Positions 1-8,064 of a stretch of DNA of 35,384 nucleotides are shown piece by piece. A program made the translations under genes and the position numbers. Every line of letters begins with the position of its first letter. The first letter of the stretch is position 1. The notes beneath the pieces are model-generated. The model saw only the letters and a program-made list of their open reading frames with translations, made no database searches and was not told where the DNA came from. Location: contig HF991284.1 of the NCBI GenBank assembly GCA_000431515.1, positions 1 to 35,384 on the forward strand, written 5' to 3'. The DNA comes from Clostridium sp. CAG:632. GTDB taxonomy: Bacteria; Bacillota; Clostridia; Lachnospirales; Lachnospiraceae.

Positions 1-1285
1 TATTTACAGACTTTTCTTCATAGTCTCGTATTGACACTTGAAATTTTCCATTTTTTTCTGTTATTTTTACTTCTCCATTGTAATAATCTATTGCCTGCTT
101 AATAGCGGATAATCCCAGTCCATGATATACCTGTTCTTCTTTAGTTGTAATAAATTCCCCCCATCTATTTTTACGAGTTCTACCATTATAATTATTTATT
201 ATCAAGATATTAAGCATCTTTTTTTGATATAATATAATAAGTTTTATATATCGCTCTTCTTCCGGCAATTTCATACTTGCTTCGATTGCATTATCTATTA
301 TATTTCCTAAAATAACCATTAAATGTTTATCTTGAAATTTAAATTCATTCGGTATACATACCTGTATATCTGTTTTTATATGCATCTTTTTTGCTAATGT
401 GTACTTGGCATTTACTAATGTATCAACAACCACATTTCCACTACATATTTTCTCTTCTACTATTTCTATATCATCCAACAATCCATCCAAATAATTCTCA
501 GCTCTCTGAACATCGCCCTCTTTTATAAGCGACCTCAATCCAATTAAATGATTTTTCATGTCATGTCTAATTTTCCTGTATCGAAAATATTCCTGTTCTC
601 TTTCTTTCGCTTCTTCGTTATACAACACTAATTGCTGTTCATATAAACGGGCTTGAGTCATAACCTCGGTTTCTCTTTCCAAAGAACCACACAACTCGTA
701 CATTATATAATTAATTCCAAGCAAAAATATCGCTGTTATAGCCGACATTATCACATATTGAGCATTATACAGACTTAATAAAAAAATCTGGTACATGATA
801 CAAACGCTGCCAATTGGCATAAACACCATTCCAAGCCAATATTGAATTTTCATTTTCCCATGATTCTTTTCTCTTTTAATATAGTCAAACGAATATACTA
901 CCCAAAGCATAATTATCTCTGAAATAAAGCTGCCTATTTTCTGCATAATTTCATTCTCTATTTCTAAGAAATTTATGATAATACCCACTATACCTTCAAT
1001 AAGCAGCCAGCCAAAACATAATAAAATCGAAAATATTATATTCTTAAATATCTTCTTTCGGTTTGAAATCAACAAAATTAAAAGAATAAATACTATATTA
1101 CCAATTATCAGACTTGACGATGAATATATATGAAATACTTGACCTACTATTAAAAAAACAAAATATATAACCCAACCTATAAGTTGTCTGCAATAATTGC
1201 AATTTATCCCTAAAAATACTTTCAAGTACTTTTTTATAATAACTACTTGAAAAAATACTAATACTATTTCAAATGCACCATCCAT
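1..1285 (-). CDS. GHKL-family sensor histidine kinase (AgrC-like), 3' end cut by window edge
   Basis: Membrane sensor kinase that should phosphorylate the LytTR regulator encoded just before it. The reading frame starts at ATG 1285, 8 bp after the regulator's stop, and stays open to the left edge (428 residues visible). Residues 1-200 hold six or seven hydrophobic segments with almost no extracellular loop, as in peptide-pheromone receptors. A coiled linker (about 205-235) leads to RHDMKNH with the likely phospho-accepting His241, then the ATPase N-box NIIDNAIEA (328-336) and the G-box GLGLS (389-393). This order is that of HPK10/GHKL kinases (AgrC, ComD, BlpH). AgrC-type proteins are about 430-450 residues, so only a few residues are missing. 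The ligand cannot be told from sequence; placement behind an ABC exporter suggests a peptide. Confidence 0.9.
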   Translation of the reverse strand, partial: MDGAFEIVLVFFQVVIIKKYLKVFLGINCNYCRQLIGWVIYFVFLIVGQVFHIYSSSSLIIGNIVFILLILLISNRKKIFKNIIFSILLCFGWLLIEGIVGIIINFLEIENEIMQKIGSFISEIIMLWVVYSFDYIKREKNHGKMKIQYWLGMVFMPIGSVCIMYQIFLLSLYNAQYVIMSAITAIFLLGINYIMYELCGSLERETEVMTQARLYEQQLVLYNEEAKEREQEYFRYRKIRHDMKNHLIGLRSLIKEGDVQRAENYLDGLLDDIEIVEEKICSGNVVVDTLVNAKYTLAKKMHIKTDIQVCIPNEFKFQDKHLMVILGNIIDNAIEASMKLPEEERYIKLIILYQKKMLNILIINNYNGRTRKNRWGEFITTKEEQVYHGLGLSAIKQAIDYYNGEVKITEKNGKFQVSIRDYEEKSVN

Positions 1286-1293
1286 ATTTTCTC

Positions 1294-2034
1294 TCACATT
1301 AAAACTGCTTTCTTTAATGCCTGTTCACATAATTGCTTTCTTATTTTCTTCTGCCTATCTTCACTAATTTTCAGTTTAATTTTCTTATTGTTAGCGTATA
1401 TAACTACATCCAAAAAATTAATTTCAAATATATAGTCATAGTTTACTAAATACGATTGATGTATTCTTAGGAAAAAGCATGACTCCGATTTAACTTTTTC
1501 CTCAACATCATTTAATTTTCCATAAAACACTTCTGTACTTCCATCACTTAGAAAAACCGTTATCACTCTATTTCTACTTTCAAAATAAATAATATCTTCT
1601 AAATGAATTTTGTATACTTTTTTATTAAATGAAAACTGAAAAATACCTTTCTCTTGTTGAAGCATTTTATACGCTTCTTTAAAATACAGTCTGACACGGC
1701 TTTCCTCAATAGGTTTTTGCAAAAAACGAAATGTATTAACTTCAAATAACTCTTTGCAATAACTTTCATATGCAGATACATATATAATGATTACTTTATT
1801 ATCATTTTCTCTTATTTTCCGTACAGTAGTAATTCCATCCAGTTGTCTCATTTCTATATCTATAAAAATTATATCATACCTTCTATGCATATCTATATCA
1901 TTAAGAAGAGTTTTGCCATCAAAAAAAATTTCGGTTTCTATCGCAGTCTTTAATTCATTACACTCTTTAATAATTATTTTCTCCAACTCACCTGTAAATC
2001 TTTTATCGTCATCACATATTGCAATCCTCAACAT
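1294..2034 (-). CDS. LytTR-family response regulator (AgrA-like)
   Basis: A 246-residue DNA-binding response regulator. The receiver domain (1-120) has the acidic cluster Asp8-Asp10, the phospho-acceptor Asp59 in IIFIDIEM and the conserved Lys107 in FLQKP. A LytTR DNA-binding domain fills about residues 135-240. This is the AgrA/ComE layout, normally paired with GHKL kinases, and the partner kinase gene follows after 8 bp. An AGGGGG ribosome site precedes ATG 2034. It lies fifth in a six-gene run, after the two permeases (32-bp gap). By family logic it should bind pairs of 9-bp half-sites; the best candidates I see are the TTAGTTGTG-containing repeats at 5364 and 5782 (inference). Confidence 0.93.
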   Translation of the reverse strand: MLRIAICDDDKRFTGELEKIIIKECNELKTAIETEIFFDGKTLLNDIDMHRRYDIIFIDIEMRQLDGITTVRKIRENDNKVIIIYVSAYESYCKELFEVNTFRFLQKPIEESRVRLYFKEAYKMLQQEKGIFQFSFNKKVYKIHLEDIIYFESRNRVITVFLSDGSTEVFYGKLNDVEEKVKSESCFFLRIHQSYLVNYDYIFEINFLDVVIYANNKKIKLKISEDRQKKIRKQLCEQALKKAVLM

Positions 2035-2066
2035 GTATTTTCCCCCTCTTCCCGCATAGTCATCTT

Positions 2067-3425
2067 CTATATACTCCTGCTTTTATTATTTATCATTACT
2101 ATTATTCCAAAGCATATCCAGCTAATACCAATTGCTGCTCCAACCGGTATTACATTCACAACTAATGAAAAATCCAGTATTTGTCTAACAAACGAATTCA
2201 TAATCAGCAGAATAACTACTGATGCATAGCAGCCTAACATTGTCGCCAAAAACATAATTACACTTACCTCTCCTGCAAAAATCTGTTTTCGGTCCTCCCG
2301 TACCATTCCCATAACCTCTAACATAGACAAATACTTTTCATTTCTTTTCCGATAAAATTCCAAAATATAACCCGTTGAAAACATATCAACTATGCAAAAT
2401 ATAGCTATCAATACTATTAATATCTTTCCGACATAATTCATAAGCCAATTTAATAAGCTATATTGTATCCCGTTTCCGGTCAGTTTTATATTTGTATCCA
2501 TCTCTGCGTATATCTGCTCCAGATTTAATCTTAATAATTCATCTGATTTTTCATAATTATGAATATAATCCATATAGTTATCAAAATAGTATCGGACCGT
2601 TCCACCCACTACTCTAAATTGGTCCATATCGTCATCTCGCAGATTTATAAATATATGTTCAAAATGAATATCCGCCTCATCCAAATTTTCTCTTTTCATA
2701 AGATATTCCGCCTGAAGAACTCCTGATATTTCATATTCCTGCAATATCACAGTTTCTCCTTTCTCAGTTTCCTGCGCTACTGTTATATTCTTTCCGATGA
2801 TCTCCGAATAATTTTCTTCAATTCCAAATAACTTTAAAATATATGTATCCAGCATAATTTCACCGGAATTTTCCGGAAACCTTCCAACTACCCAAATAGC
2901 TTCTTTATCATATGCTGGGGTTATTATTTTGGGAATCACTGTTATCCCTTTCTGATATAATGCAATCTCAATATAAGAATTTGAATCATATATATTTTGA
3001 TATGCTTTTCGATTATATATATAATAGTCATCAATCCTATGTGTTTTCTTATCTATTACTATATTTGTTTCTCCTGCGGTCAGATTTTCATCTTCCCTGT
3101 TCAATTCTATCGGTAAAAGTATTATCTCCTGCTCTGCACAATAGGCCATTCTTTTTTCTTCCGCATCCTTTAACAAATTACCTGTCCAATCTCCTGTTAC
3201 CTCAGATGCATCTATATTTTCATAATAATAACAATCTGCAATATATTTCTTCTCAAATTCCCTCATATAGCAAAAATACGAATATATAACCGATAGCGAG
3301 CAGAACAAAAGCGTCACTAAAAACGACATTCCAATTACCAATTTGCATACCATTGGTCTGCCTGCCTTTAGATTCAAATAAATAATCCTTATCTTATCTT
3401 TTCTGTCCATTGAACTTTTCCCCAT
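2067..3425 (-). CDS. FtsX-type ABC permease with large extracellular domain (permease B)
   Basis: A 452-residue membrane protein with the MacB/LolC layout: one N-terminal membrane segment (about 26-53), a large extracytoplasmic domain (about 55-330), then three segments (about 331-355, 385-410 and 423-445). The cytoplasmic stretch after segment two (RKRNEKYLSMLEVMGM) is typical of FtsX-like permeases, which couple ATP hydrolysis to force on an external domain rather than to channel transport. It overlaps the preceding permease gene by 37 bp. A second Met at residue 6 would shorten the overlap to 22 bp. It should form a heterodimer with the shorter permease 3389-4189 and work with the ATPase 4161-4832. 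The substrate is unknown. Confidence 0.8.
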   Translation of the reverse strand: MGKSSMDRKDKIRIIYLNLKAGRPMVCKLVIGMSFLVTLLFCSLSVIYSYFCYMREFEKKYIADCYYYENIDASEVTGDWTGNLLKDAEEKRMAYCAEQEIILLPIELNREDENLTAGETNIVIDKKTHRIDDYYIYNRKAYQNIYDSNSYIEIALYQKGITVIPKIITPAYDKEAIWVVGRFPENSGEIMLDTYILKLFGIEENYSEIIGKNITVAQETEKGETVILQEYEISGVLQAEYLMKRENLDEADIHFEHIFINLRDDDMDQFRVVGGTVRYYFDNYMDYIHNYEKSDELLRLNLEQIYAEMDTNIKLTGNGIQYSLLNWLMNYVGKILIVLIAIFCIVDMFSTGYILEFYRKRNEKYLSMLEVMGMVREDRKQIFAGEVSVIMFLATMLGCYASVVILLIMNSFVRQILDFSLVVNVIPVGAAIGISWICFGIIVMINNKSRSI

Positions 3426-4189
3426 TGTCTTAACAGTAGACCCAATACTATAACACTCCCAACAATTCCGATTTCAATTACAAGATTCAAGCTAGTATAT
3501 CTATTTTCTATAGTAATCCCTATATGTTTATCCATTATCTGATTCATAAATGTCAACCATATACTATTCCATCCGATTGCTGCCATATAGGCCATTCCAT
3601 TTCTGAACCAGAAAAAACCATAATATATTTTCTTACATATGCTTTGTGTACATCCTATTGCCATAAGCATATCTATATATTTTTTTCTCCACTCTAATTT
3701 CATGGCTATTGAATTTGAAATATTATTAAACATCAGCAGAAGCATAAGAATTCCTATAGTTCCAAATACAAACTGCACAAAGAAAATAATAGAAAGTATC
3801 ATATCCAATTTTGCACTCCAAATATCCCTGCCGTTCATAATCGCAGTCAACTTATAGAGCCAAATATTATCTAAATCATTTAGTATCCCTGTTCCCTCAC
3901 TTCTATCTTCATATATTGTAATATCTTGAAATCCCATCTTTTCCAAAGTATGTATATCTTTTTCTGTAAATCCTTTTAGTTCAAATTCAAATCCATCTGG
4001 ATATGCCGGTCTTATATACTCGCAAAACATATTATCCACATTACCAGCCATGGCCAACAAAAATAACACCATACTATATATAATAAATTGTATTATTACA
4101 GAAGATATCCACTCGGTTCTTTCATGATTCATTTCATATCCTATTAATCTAAAGATATCCTTAATTCTCATAATTGATAATTTTTCCAT
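3389..4189 (-). CDS. Short FtsX-like ABC permease (permease A)
   Basis: A 266-residue protein with four hydrophobic segments (about 28-48, 128-155, 195-215 and 234-253) and only about 80 residues outside the membrane between segments one and two. The motif after segment two, KLEWRKKYIDMLMAIGC, is the FtsX cytoplasmic loop that contacts the ATPase. It has the same topology as permease B but a far smaller external domain, so the pair looks like an asymmetric LolC/LolE-type heterodimer. It overlaps the ATPase gene by 29 bp and permease B by 37 bp, which suggests translational coupling. The start is uncertain: ATG 4189 has AAAGG almost touching it, and Met7 (4171) is an alternative. Confidence 0.7.
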   Translation of the reverse strand: MEKLSIMRIKDIFRLIGYEMNHERTEWISSVIIQFIIYSMVLFLLAMAGNVDNMFCEYIRPAYPDGFEFELKGFTEKDIHTLEKMGFQDITIYEDRSEGTGILNDLDNIWLYKLTAIMNGRDIWSAKLDMILSIIFFVQFVFGTIGILMLLLMFNNISNSIAMKLEWRKKYIDMLMAIGCTQSICKKIYYGFFWFRNGMAYMAAIGWNSIWLTFMNQIMDKHIGITIENRYTSLNLVIEIGIVGSVIVLGLLLRQWGKVQWTEKIR

Positions 4190-4832
4190 CCTTTAATGTA
4201 ATAATTTCATCTGTCAACTCTGCGTCCTCTCGATTATGTGTTATTAGTATTACGCTTCTTCCTTTCTGTGCTTGCTTACGTAATAATTGCATAATTTCTT
4301 TTCCGTTTTCTGCATCCAAATTTCCACACGGTTCATCTGCAAATAATATATCCGGTTGTGTTACTATTGCCCTTGCAATACTAATCCTTTGCTTCTCGCC
4401 ACCGGACAAATTTTGAGCTAATACAAATTCTTTATGAAGCATTCCGACTTGTTGCAAAGCATCCTCAATTTTATCCTTACGATTTCTTTCAGGAATTCTG
4501 TTAATCATCGTTGCCACTTCTATATTCTGATATACCGTATATTTGTCCTCTAAAAAATAGTCTTGAAAAATAAATCCTGTTTTATCAGATCGGTATGCAG
4601 CCAGCTTTTTTTCAGGCAAATCGTATATAGACACACCTTCTACCTCAACTGTTCCCTCTGTTGGATCCAGTATTCCCCCAAGCATTTTCAGCAATGTTGT
4701 TTTCCCACTGCCAGACCTTCCAGTAATGCACAAAAATCTACCCTTAGGCACATCTAAATCCACTCCTCTGACCGGCCAGATTGTACCCGATATATCTTCA
4801 TATTTTTTTCCAAGATTTCGTACCGTTATCAC
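4161..4832 (-). CDS. ABC transporter ATPase, MacB/LolD/BceA group
   Basis: A 223-residue nucleotide-binding subunit with every catalytic motif: Walker A GRSGSGKTT (38-46), Q-loop Gln90 in FIFQDYFL, signature LSGGEKQR (142-149), Walker B ILFADEP (162-168) and H-loop His199 in LITHN. The short length and FIFQ motif fit the LolD/MacB/BceA group that serves FtsX-type permeases. Such systems export lipoproteins or peptides, or free the membrane of antimicrobial peptides. The gene starts 4 bp after the exported protein 4837-5331 and overlaps permease A, so all are co-expressed. Confidence 0.95.
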   Translation of the reverse strand: MITVRNLGKKYEDISGTIWPVRGVDLDVPKGRFLCITGRSGSGKTTLLKMLGGILDPTEGTVEVEGVSIYDLPEKKLAAYRSDKTGFIFQDYFLEDKYTVYQNIEVATMINRIPERNRKDKIEDALQQVGMLHKEFVLAQNLSGGEKQRISIARAIVTQPDILFADEPCGNLDAENGKEIMQLLRKQAQKGRSVILITHNREDAELTDEIITLKDGKIINYEN

Positions 4833-4836
4833 ATTA

Positions 4837-5331
4837 TTACTCCTTAAATACTAATATCTTATCTACATCTTCATCATTCAACTGAATTGTTTTTCTTAAC
4901 GAATCATACTGAATCACTTTTCCAAAATATGTATCCGGCACCATGCAAAAATATACGTATGTAAAAGTGCCATTCTTATCCATTACTACCTCATCATAAT
5001 TAATTTCCCATGCATTAGACACAAATAAATAATTCAAATCAGATACCTGATTTAATACACTATCCGACAATTTAGCAATTGTTCCCCGTTCTACTAATTT
5101 ATTATAGTTCTCTAGTTGCTCTTTTCTGTACAGTGCATTTAAATCAATATTATGAAACTGTATTTCATTATTACTAACTGTAATATACGCATTAGGATAT
5201 GCTTCACAATTCTCAATATAATATGTACCCTCTGAAATTTTACTACCACCTGATTTACTGATAAATATAGCTGCCAATAATAGCCCGATTACGATTATAG
5301 ATATTATTGAAATCCTAATTCCCTTTTTCAC
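4837..5331 (-). CDS. Exported or membrane-anchored protein of unknown function
   Basis: A 164-residue protein with a basic N-terminus and one hydrophobic segment (about 7-25), without a lipobox Cys, so it is either an uncleaved anchor or a secreted protein. The rest is extracytoplasmic, mixed alpha/beta and Tyr/Asn-rich. I do not recognise a family. It is the first gene of the ABC/two-component operon, 4 bp ahead of the ATPase. It could be an accessory (HlyD-like in position, not in sequence), an immunity protein, or the ligand-binding partner of the permeases. A promoter-like sequence with an overlapping repeat lies at 5361-5390. Confidence 0.7.
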   Translation of the reverse strand: MKKGIRISIISIIVIGLLLAAIFISKSGGSKISEGTYYIENCEAYPNAYITVSNNEIQFHNIDLNALYRKEQLENYNKLVERGTIAKLSDSVLNQVSDLNYLFVSNAWEINYDEVVMDKNGTFTYVYFCMVPDTYFGKVIQYDSLRKTIQLNDEDVDKILVFKE

Positions 5332-5360
5332 GTCTCTACCTCCCTCTTGATTCTATGTTT

Positions 5361-5390
5361 ATAATAAAGCACACAACTAATTATTGTCAA
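5361..5390 (-). promoter_or_regulatory. Putative promoter of the ABC/two-component operon
   Basis: On the minus strand TTGACA (5385-5390) is followed after 18 bp by TATTAT (5361-5366), about 30 bp upstream of ATG 5331. The 17-bp repeat copy at 5364-5380 covers part of the -10 box and the spacer, where a bound regulator could act. The 18-bp spacer is slightly long and the assignment is by eye. Confidence 0.5.
5364..5380 (+). repeat. Inverted repeat copy 1 (candidate regulator site)
   Basis: Reads ATAAAGCACACAACTAA on the plus strand. A second copy in the opposite orientation (5782-5798) differs at one base. The two flank the lipoprotein gene 5400-5759. The minus-strand reading contains TTAGTTGTG, which loosely resembles a LytTR half-site (GTT core). 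This copy overlaps the putative promoter of the six-gene operon. Confidence 0.5.
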
Positions 5391-5399
5391 TACAACTTA

Positions 5400-5759
5400 T
5401 TAATATTTACAGTCATATGTATCAAACTTTGTCTTGGATGAATTAATATATACCTTTACAGATGCCGGCTTATTTACCAATGGTGTATTAACACAAGCTG
5501 TTCTGGTTGTTCCATTTTTGTCTACAAAGGTAATTTCTGTCGAATTCAATCCATTACTCGGTACATAACTCGTCCCACTATAACCAGAAACAAGTTTATA
5601 ATTAAAGAAATCATAGAAATTAACATTTGTAAGTGTCATTTGTGATTTAGCTGAATTAATCTTTATTGACTTTGATCCGCTGGTACCCTCACAACCGGTC
5701 ATACAAAACATAAACACTGCTATCATTAGAACCACTGTAATAATTTTTGTTTTTTTCAT
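5400..5759 (-). CDS. Small lipoprotein of unknown function
   Basis: A 119-residue protein with a classical lipoprotein signal: basic MKKTK, a hydrophobic core and the lipobox MTGC with Cys23 as the lipid-modified residue. The mature part is Ser/Thr/Asn-rich, with a predicted beta character and two Cys besides the lipobox one (in RTACVN and YDCKY). I know no family for it. An AGGGGG ribosome site supports ATG 5759. It is separated from the six-gene operon by 68 bp carrying a promoter-like element and is flanked by near-identical 17-bp inverted repeats, so the two units may answer to the same regulator. A surface immunity or sensing role is possible but not shown. Confidence 0.8.
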   Translation of the reverse strand: MKKTKIITVVLMIAVFMFCMTGCEGTSGSKSIKINSAKSQMTLTNVNFYDFFNYKLVSGYSGTSYVPSNGLNSTEITFVDKNGTTRTACVNTPLVNKPASVKVYINSSKTKFDTYDCKY

Positions 5760-5781
5760 TTCTAATACCCCCTATAATTTT

Positions 5782-5798
5782 TTAGTTGTGTGCCTTAT
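5782..5798 (-). repeat. Inverted repeat copy 2 (candidate regulator site)
   Basis: Matches the copy at 5364-5380 at 16 of 17 positions in opposite orientation, and lies in the leader of the lipoprotein gene about 23 bp ahead of its start. No other copy was seen in the window by eye. Confidence 0.5.
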
Positions 5799-5921
5799 CA
5801 GTAAACACTTAGTTTTAATATTATTACACTGGTTTCTATTATTTTCTATATATCGTCATTTTTCCCGGTTTATATGTAATTTTTATTTTCAAATAGTTCC
5901 TATAATATTATTATAACGATA

Positions 5922-5963
5922 AAGAAGCGCTTCAGGTTCCAGACGGAACCTGAAGTGCTTCTT
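5922..5963. terminator. Strong stem-loop, probable bidirectional terminator
   Basis: Two 19-base arms (5922-5940 and 5945-5963) pair around a 4-base loop AGAC with one mismatch or wobble. The plus-strand side is followed by a pyrimidine-rich stretch (CTTTTCTCTTCT). On the minus side only a short T run follows. It lies downstream of the methyltransferase operon, about 215 bp after its last stop codon, and upstream of the lipoprotein leader. It also marks the border between the AT-rich block and the housekeeping operon. Confidence 0.6.
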
Positions 5964-6034
5964 CTTTTCTCTTCTAATCATACCATCATATATGATGCTT
6001 TTCTCTTCTTTTTGCTGATTCTTTATAGCCCTGA

Positions 6035-6133
6035 TCATCTGTTCTGGCAGAAACACCAATAAGTTTCCTCAATCTCTGCTAATCTTGTATATTCCTCTGG
6101 CGATAATATAATTGCTGATGGCTGATTGTTCTT
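6035..6133 (-). pseudogene. Possible relic of a Phd/YefM-type antitoxin gene
   Basis: The 418-bp gap 5760-6177 has no intact gene. One minus-strand frame without a start codon reads KNNQPSAIILSPEEYTRLAE and continues with IEETYW before stopping. The pattern 'K-N-x-x-P-x-A-V/I-I-L/I-S-P-E-E-Y-x-R-L-x-E-x-E-E' is characteristic of the middle of Phd/YefM antitoxins from Firmicutes. The N-terminal DNA-binding part and the C-terminus are missing and no toxin gene is next to it. The call rests on about 25 residues recognised by eye, so confidence is low. Confidence 0.3.
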
Positions 6134-6177
6134 TTATATTTTAATTACTTTTTATTACTTTGGATTTTATATTTCCC

Positions 6178-6795
6178 TTATAATGGATTCTGAAATATGT
6201 ACATCTTTTCATCCGTATCTTCGGCATAATTCGGCAGCTTGATCAACCGTTTCTGCTTCCATCCCATATCACGGACAATCTGCAGATAATCATCTGCTGC
6301 ATAATAGAGTATCAGATTCACTATCCGGAAATTCTCTTCAATGGACCGGACAATGTTCTCCAGAATTTCCTCAAAATGCTCCGGTGAGCATGGATTAAAG
6401 AAATAAAAAATATTATCCTCTCTGGCGATCGGATAATGCTCTGCCCGCATCTGATATAGCTCAACCAAAGAACCACGTTCCTTAAAACGGACATCATAAT
6501 ACGCCTTATTATCCTCCAACTGCTGATATAACCCGGCATCCTGCTCAATGCCCTTGACTCTGCATAGAAAATAGTTATTAAAGAAATAAAGAATTCTTCC
6601 TTTTCCGCACCCAAAATCTACCAGACAATCTGTCTGCTTGATATGAAGCTGCTCACAGACCACGCTTAGCACATCATAGGGTGTTGCTTCATATCGGTTG
6701 CATTCCGATGGAATCCCCTCGTCTTCCCAGCCTGCATCCTTTGTTTCGATTCCCAGATAGGAATCATACATCTTCTCGTAATCATACTCCAGCAT
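6178..6795 (-). CDS. Class I SAM-dependent methyltransferase-like protein
   Basis: A 205-residue cytoplasmic protein. The SAM-binding motif I is clear at residues 58-66 (LVDFGCGKG), followed by an acidic residue at the end of strand two (GIEQD, Glu84) as in Rossmann-type methyltransferases. A later FFNPCSPEHF (132-141) takes the place of motif IV and resembles small uncharacterised methyltransferases with an 'FFNPF'-like motif. The substrate is unknown. An AAGGGG site precedes ATG 6795. It is the last gene of the ddl-murI-DUF1934 operon, 14 bp after the DUF1934 gene, but nothing in the sequence ties it to the cell wall. Confidence 0.75.
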   Translation of the reverse strand: MLEYDYEKMYDSYLGIETKDAGWEDEGIPSECNRYEATPYDVLSVVCEQLHIKQTDCLVDFGCGKGRILYFFNNYFLCRVKGIEQDAGLYQQLEDNKAYYDVRFKERGSLVELYQMRAEHYPIAREDNIFYFFNPCSPEHFEEILENIVRSIEENFRIVNLILYYAADDYLQIVRDMGWKQKRLIKLPNYAEDTDEKMYIFQNPL

Positions 6796-6809
6796 CGCAT
6801 ATCCCCTTT

Positions 6810-7229
6810 CTACTGCGGTGCTATCTGAATCCGGATCTCATTCTCTGTCACATAGGTGTTATGTATCTCCAGCTCATACCGGATCAGCACCTCGATATAA
6901 TGTTCCTCCTCCAGAAGCCGGTATTCCATGGTATTAATGTTCATACTCATCGGCCCTGCCGGAGTTGAATAATAAGTCGTAAAATTCTTCTCCGGATCAA
7001 AGAGCATCTGTGCATTCACAGCCCCCTTTTTCATCATTTCAAAGGAATCCTGATCAAACTTTAATGTGTTCTTTATCAGAGAATCCTCCCCCTCCGGCAT
7101 CTCCTCATATAGAACATAATGCTTACCGTTCTTCTTGTAATATCTGGCAACCGTTACCAGCTCTGTACTATCTTTTTCATTTTCAACCAACTGACTTCCC
7201 GTCAGATTCAGCAAAATCTGCTTTGTCAT
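6810..7229 (-). CDS. DUF1934 (YwiB-like) protein
   Basis: A 139-residue beta-rich protein related to Bacillus YwiB (DUF1934, calycin-like fold). Typical features are the N-terminal ILLNLTGSQ strand, FDQDSFEMMKKGAVNAQMLFDP in two parts around residues 68-90, and the strand motif STPAGPMSMNINT. Function is not established for the family. An upstream TTG at 7259 would overlap murI; ATG 7229 is preferred because it has an AGGTG site at proper spacing and lies 16 bp after the murI stop. It sits between murI and the methyltransferase gene in one operon. Confidence 0.8.
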   Translation of the reverse strand: MTKQILLNLTGSQLVENEKDSTELVTVARYYKKNGKHYVLYEEMPEGEDSLIKNTLKFDQDSFEMMKKGAVNAQMLFDPEKNFTTYYSTPAGPMSMNINTMEYRLLEEEHYIEVLIRYELEIHNTYVTENEIRIQIAPQ

Positions 7230-7245
7230 TCTAAACACCTGCTGT

Positions 7246-8055
7246 CTAATAACTCTCAATATCTACCACATTAGCACGCTCCACATGATACGGAAGCACC
7301 TGATCTGCAAATGCAGCGAATTTATCTACTCCATCACTGACATAAAACTCATACTGTGCCATATTTCCGGACTTATTCAGCATCCCGCGTTCCGCCAGTA
7401 AGACCTTCAGACTCTTTGCTGTCTCATATGCCGGATTCACCAGATTCACGCCCGATCCCATATATCTGCCGATCGCATTTCGGATCAGCGGGTAATGAGT
7501 GCAGCCAAGGATCAGCGAATCAATTCCATACTCCTTCAGCTCATGCAGATACCTTCCGATCATATCATCCGTGATCCGATCCTCCAGCAGACCTTCTTCA
7601 ACCAAAGGTACAAACAACGGACACGCCTTAGATACAACTGTGATATCCGGATTCAATGCCCGGAGATATTTGGAATAAATTCCACTCTTGATCGTACTCT
7701 CCGTTCCGATAATACCGATATTATTGGTCTTCGTACTCTCTGCAGCCATCTTAGCGCCCGGCTCTACCACACCTATCACCGGGATTTCTATCTCCTGACG
7801 GATCTCATCTAACGCCAGTGCGCTCGCAGTATTACACGCTATTACAATCGCCTTCACGCCCTTCGACTGCAGAAAATGAACGATCTGTCTCGAATACTTC
7901 AGGACGGTCTTCTTTGACTTGGAACCATACGGAACCCGTGCCGTATCTCCGAAATATACCAGATTCTCTCCCGGCAGCTGCCGCATGATCTCTTTTACAA
8001 CAGTTAATCCGCCTACGCCGGAATCAAATACTCCGATTGGTGCTTCTACATCCAT
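7246..8055 (-). CDS. murI: Glutamate racemase
   Basis: Cofactor-independent racemase making D-glutamate for peptidoglycan. It has 269 residues, the usual size. Signature elements are GVFDSGVGGLTV (8-19), GDTARVPYG (36-44), and the two catalytic cysteines Cys74 in IACNTAS and Cys185 in LGCTHYPL. The gene follows ddl by 9 bp, and both products supply peptidoglycan precursors, so co-expression makes sense. Transcription probably comes from the ddl promoter at 9210-9238. Confidence 0.97.
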   Translation of the reverse strand: MDVEAPIGVFDSGVGGLTVVKEIMRQLPGENLVYFGDTARVPYGSKSKKTVLKYSRQIVHFLQSKGVKAIVIACNTASALALDEIRQEIEIPVIGVVEPGAKMAAESTKTNNIGIIGTESTIKSGIYSKYLRALNPDITVVSKACPLFVPLVEEGLLEDRITDDMIGRYLHELKEYGIDSLILGCTHYPLIRNAIGRYMGSGVNLVNPAYETAKSLKVLLAERGMLNKSGNMAQYEFYVSDGVDKFAAFADQVLPYHVERANVVDIESY

Positions 8056-8064
8056 CTCATGTGC

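Noticed and set aside
7230..7259. TTG start of the DUF1934 gene overlapping murI
   Set aside because: ATG 7229 has a better ribosome site and the family begins at MTKQILLNL.
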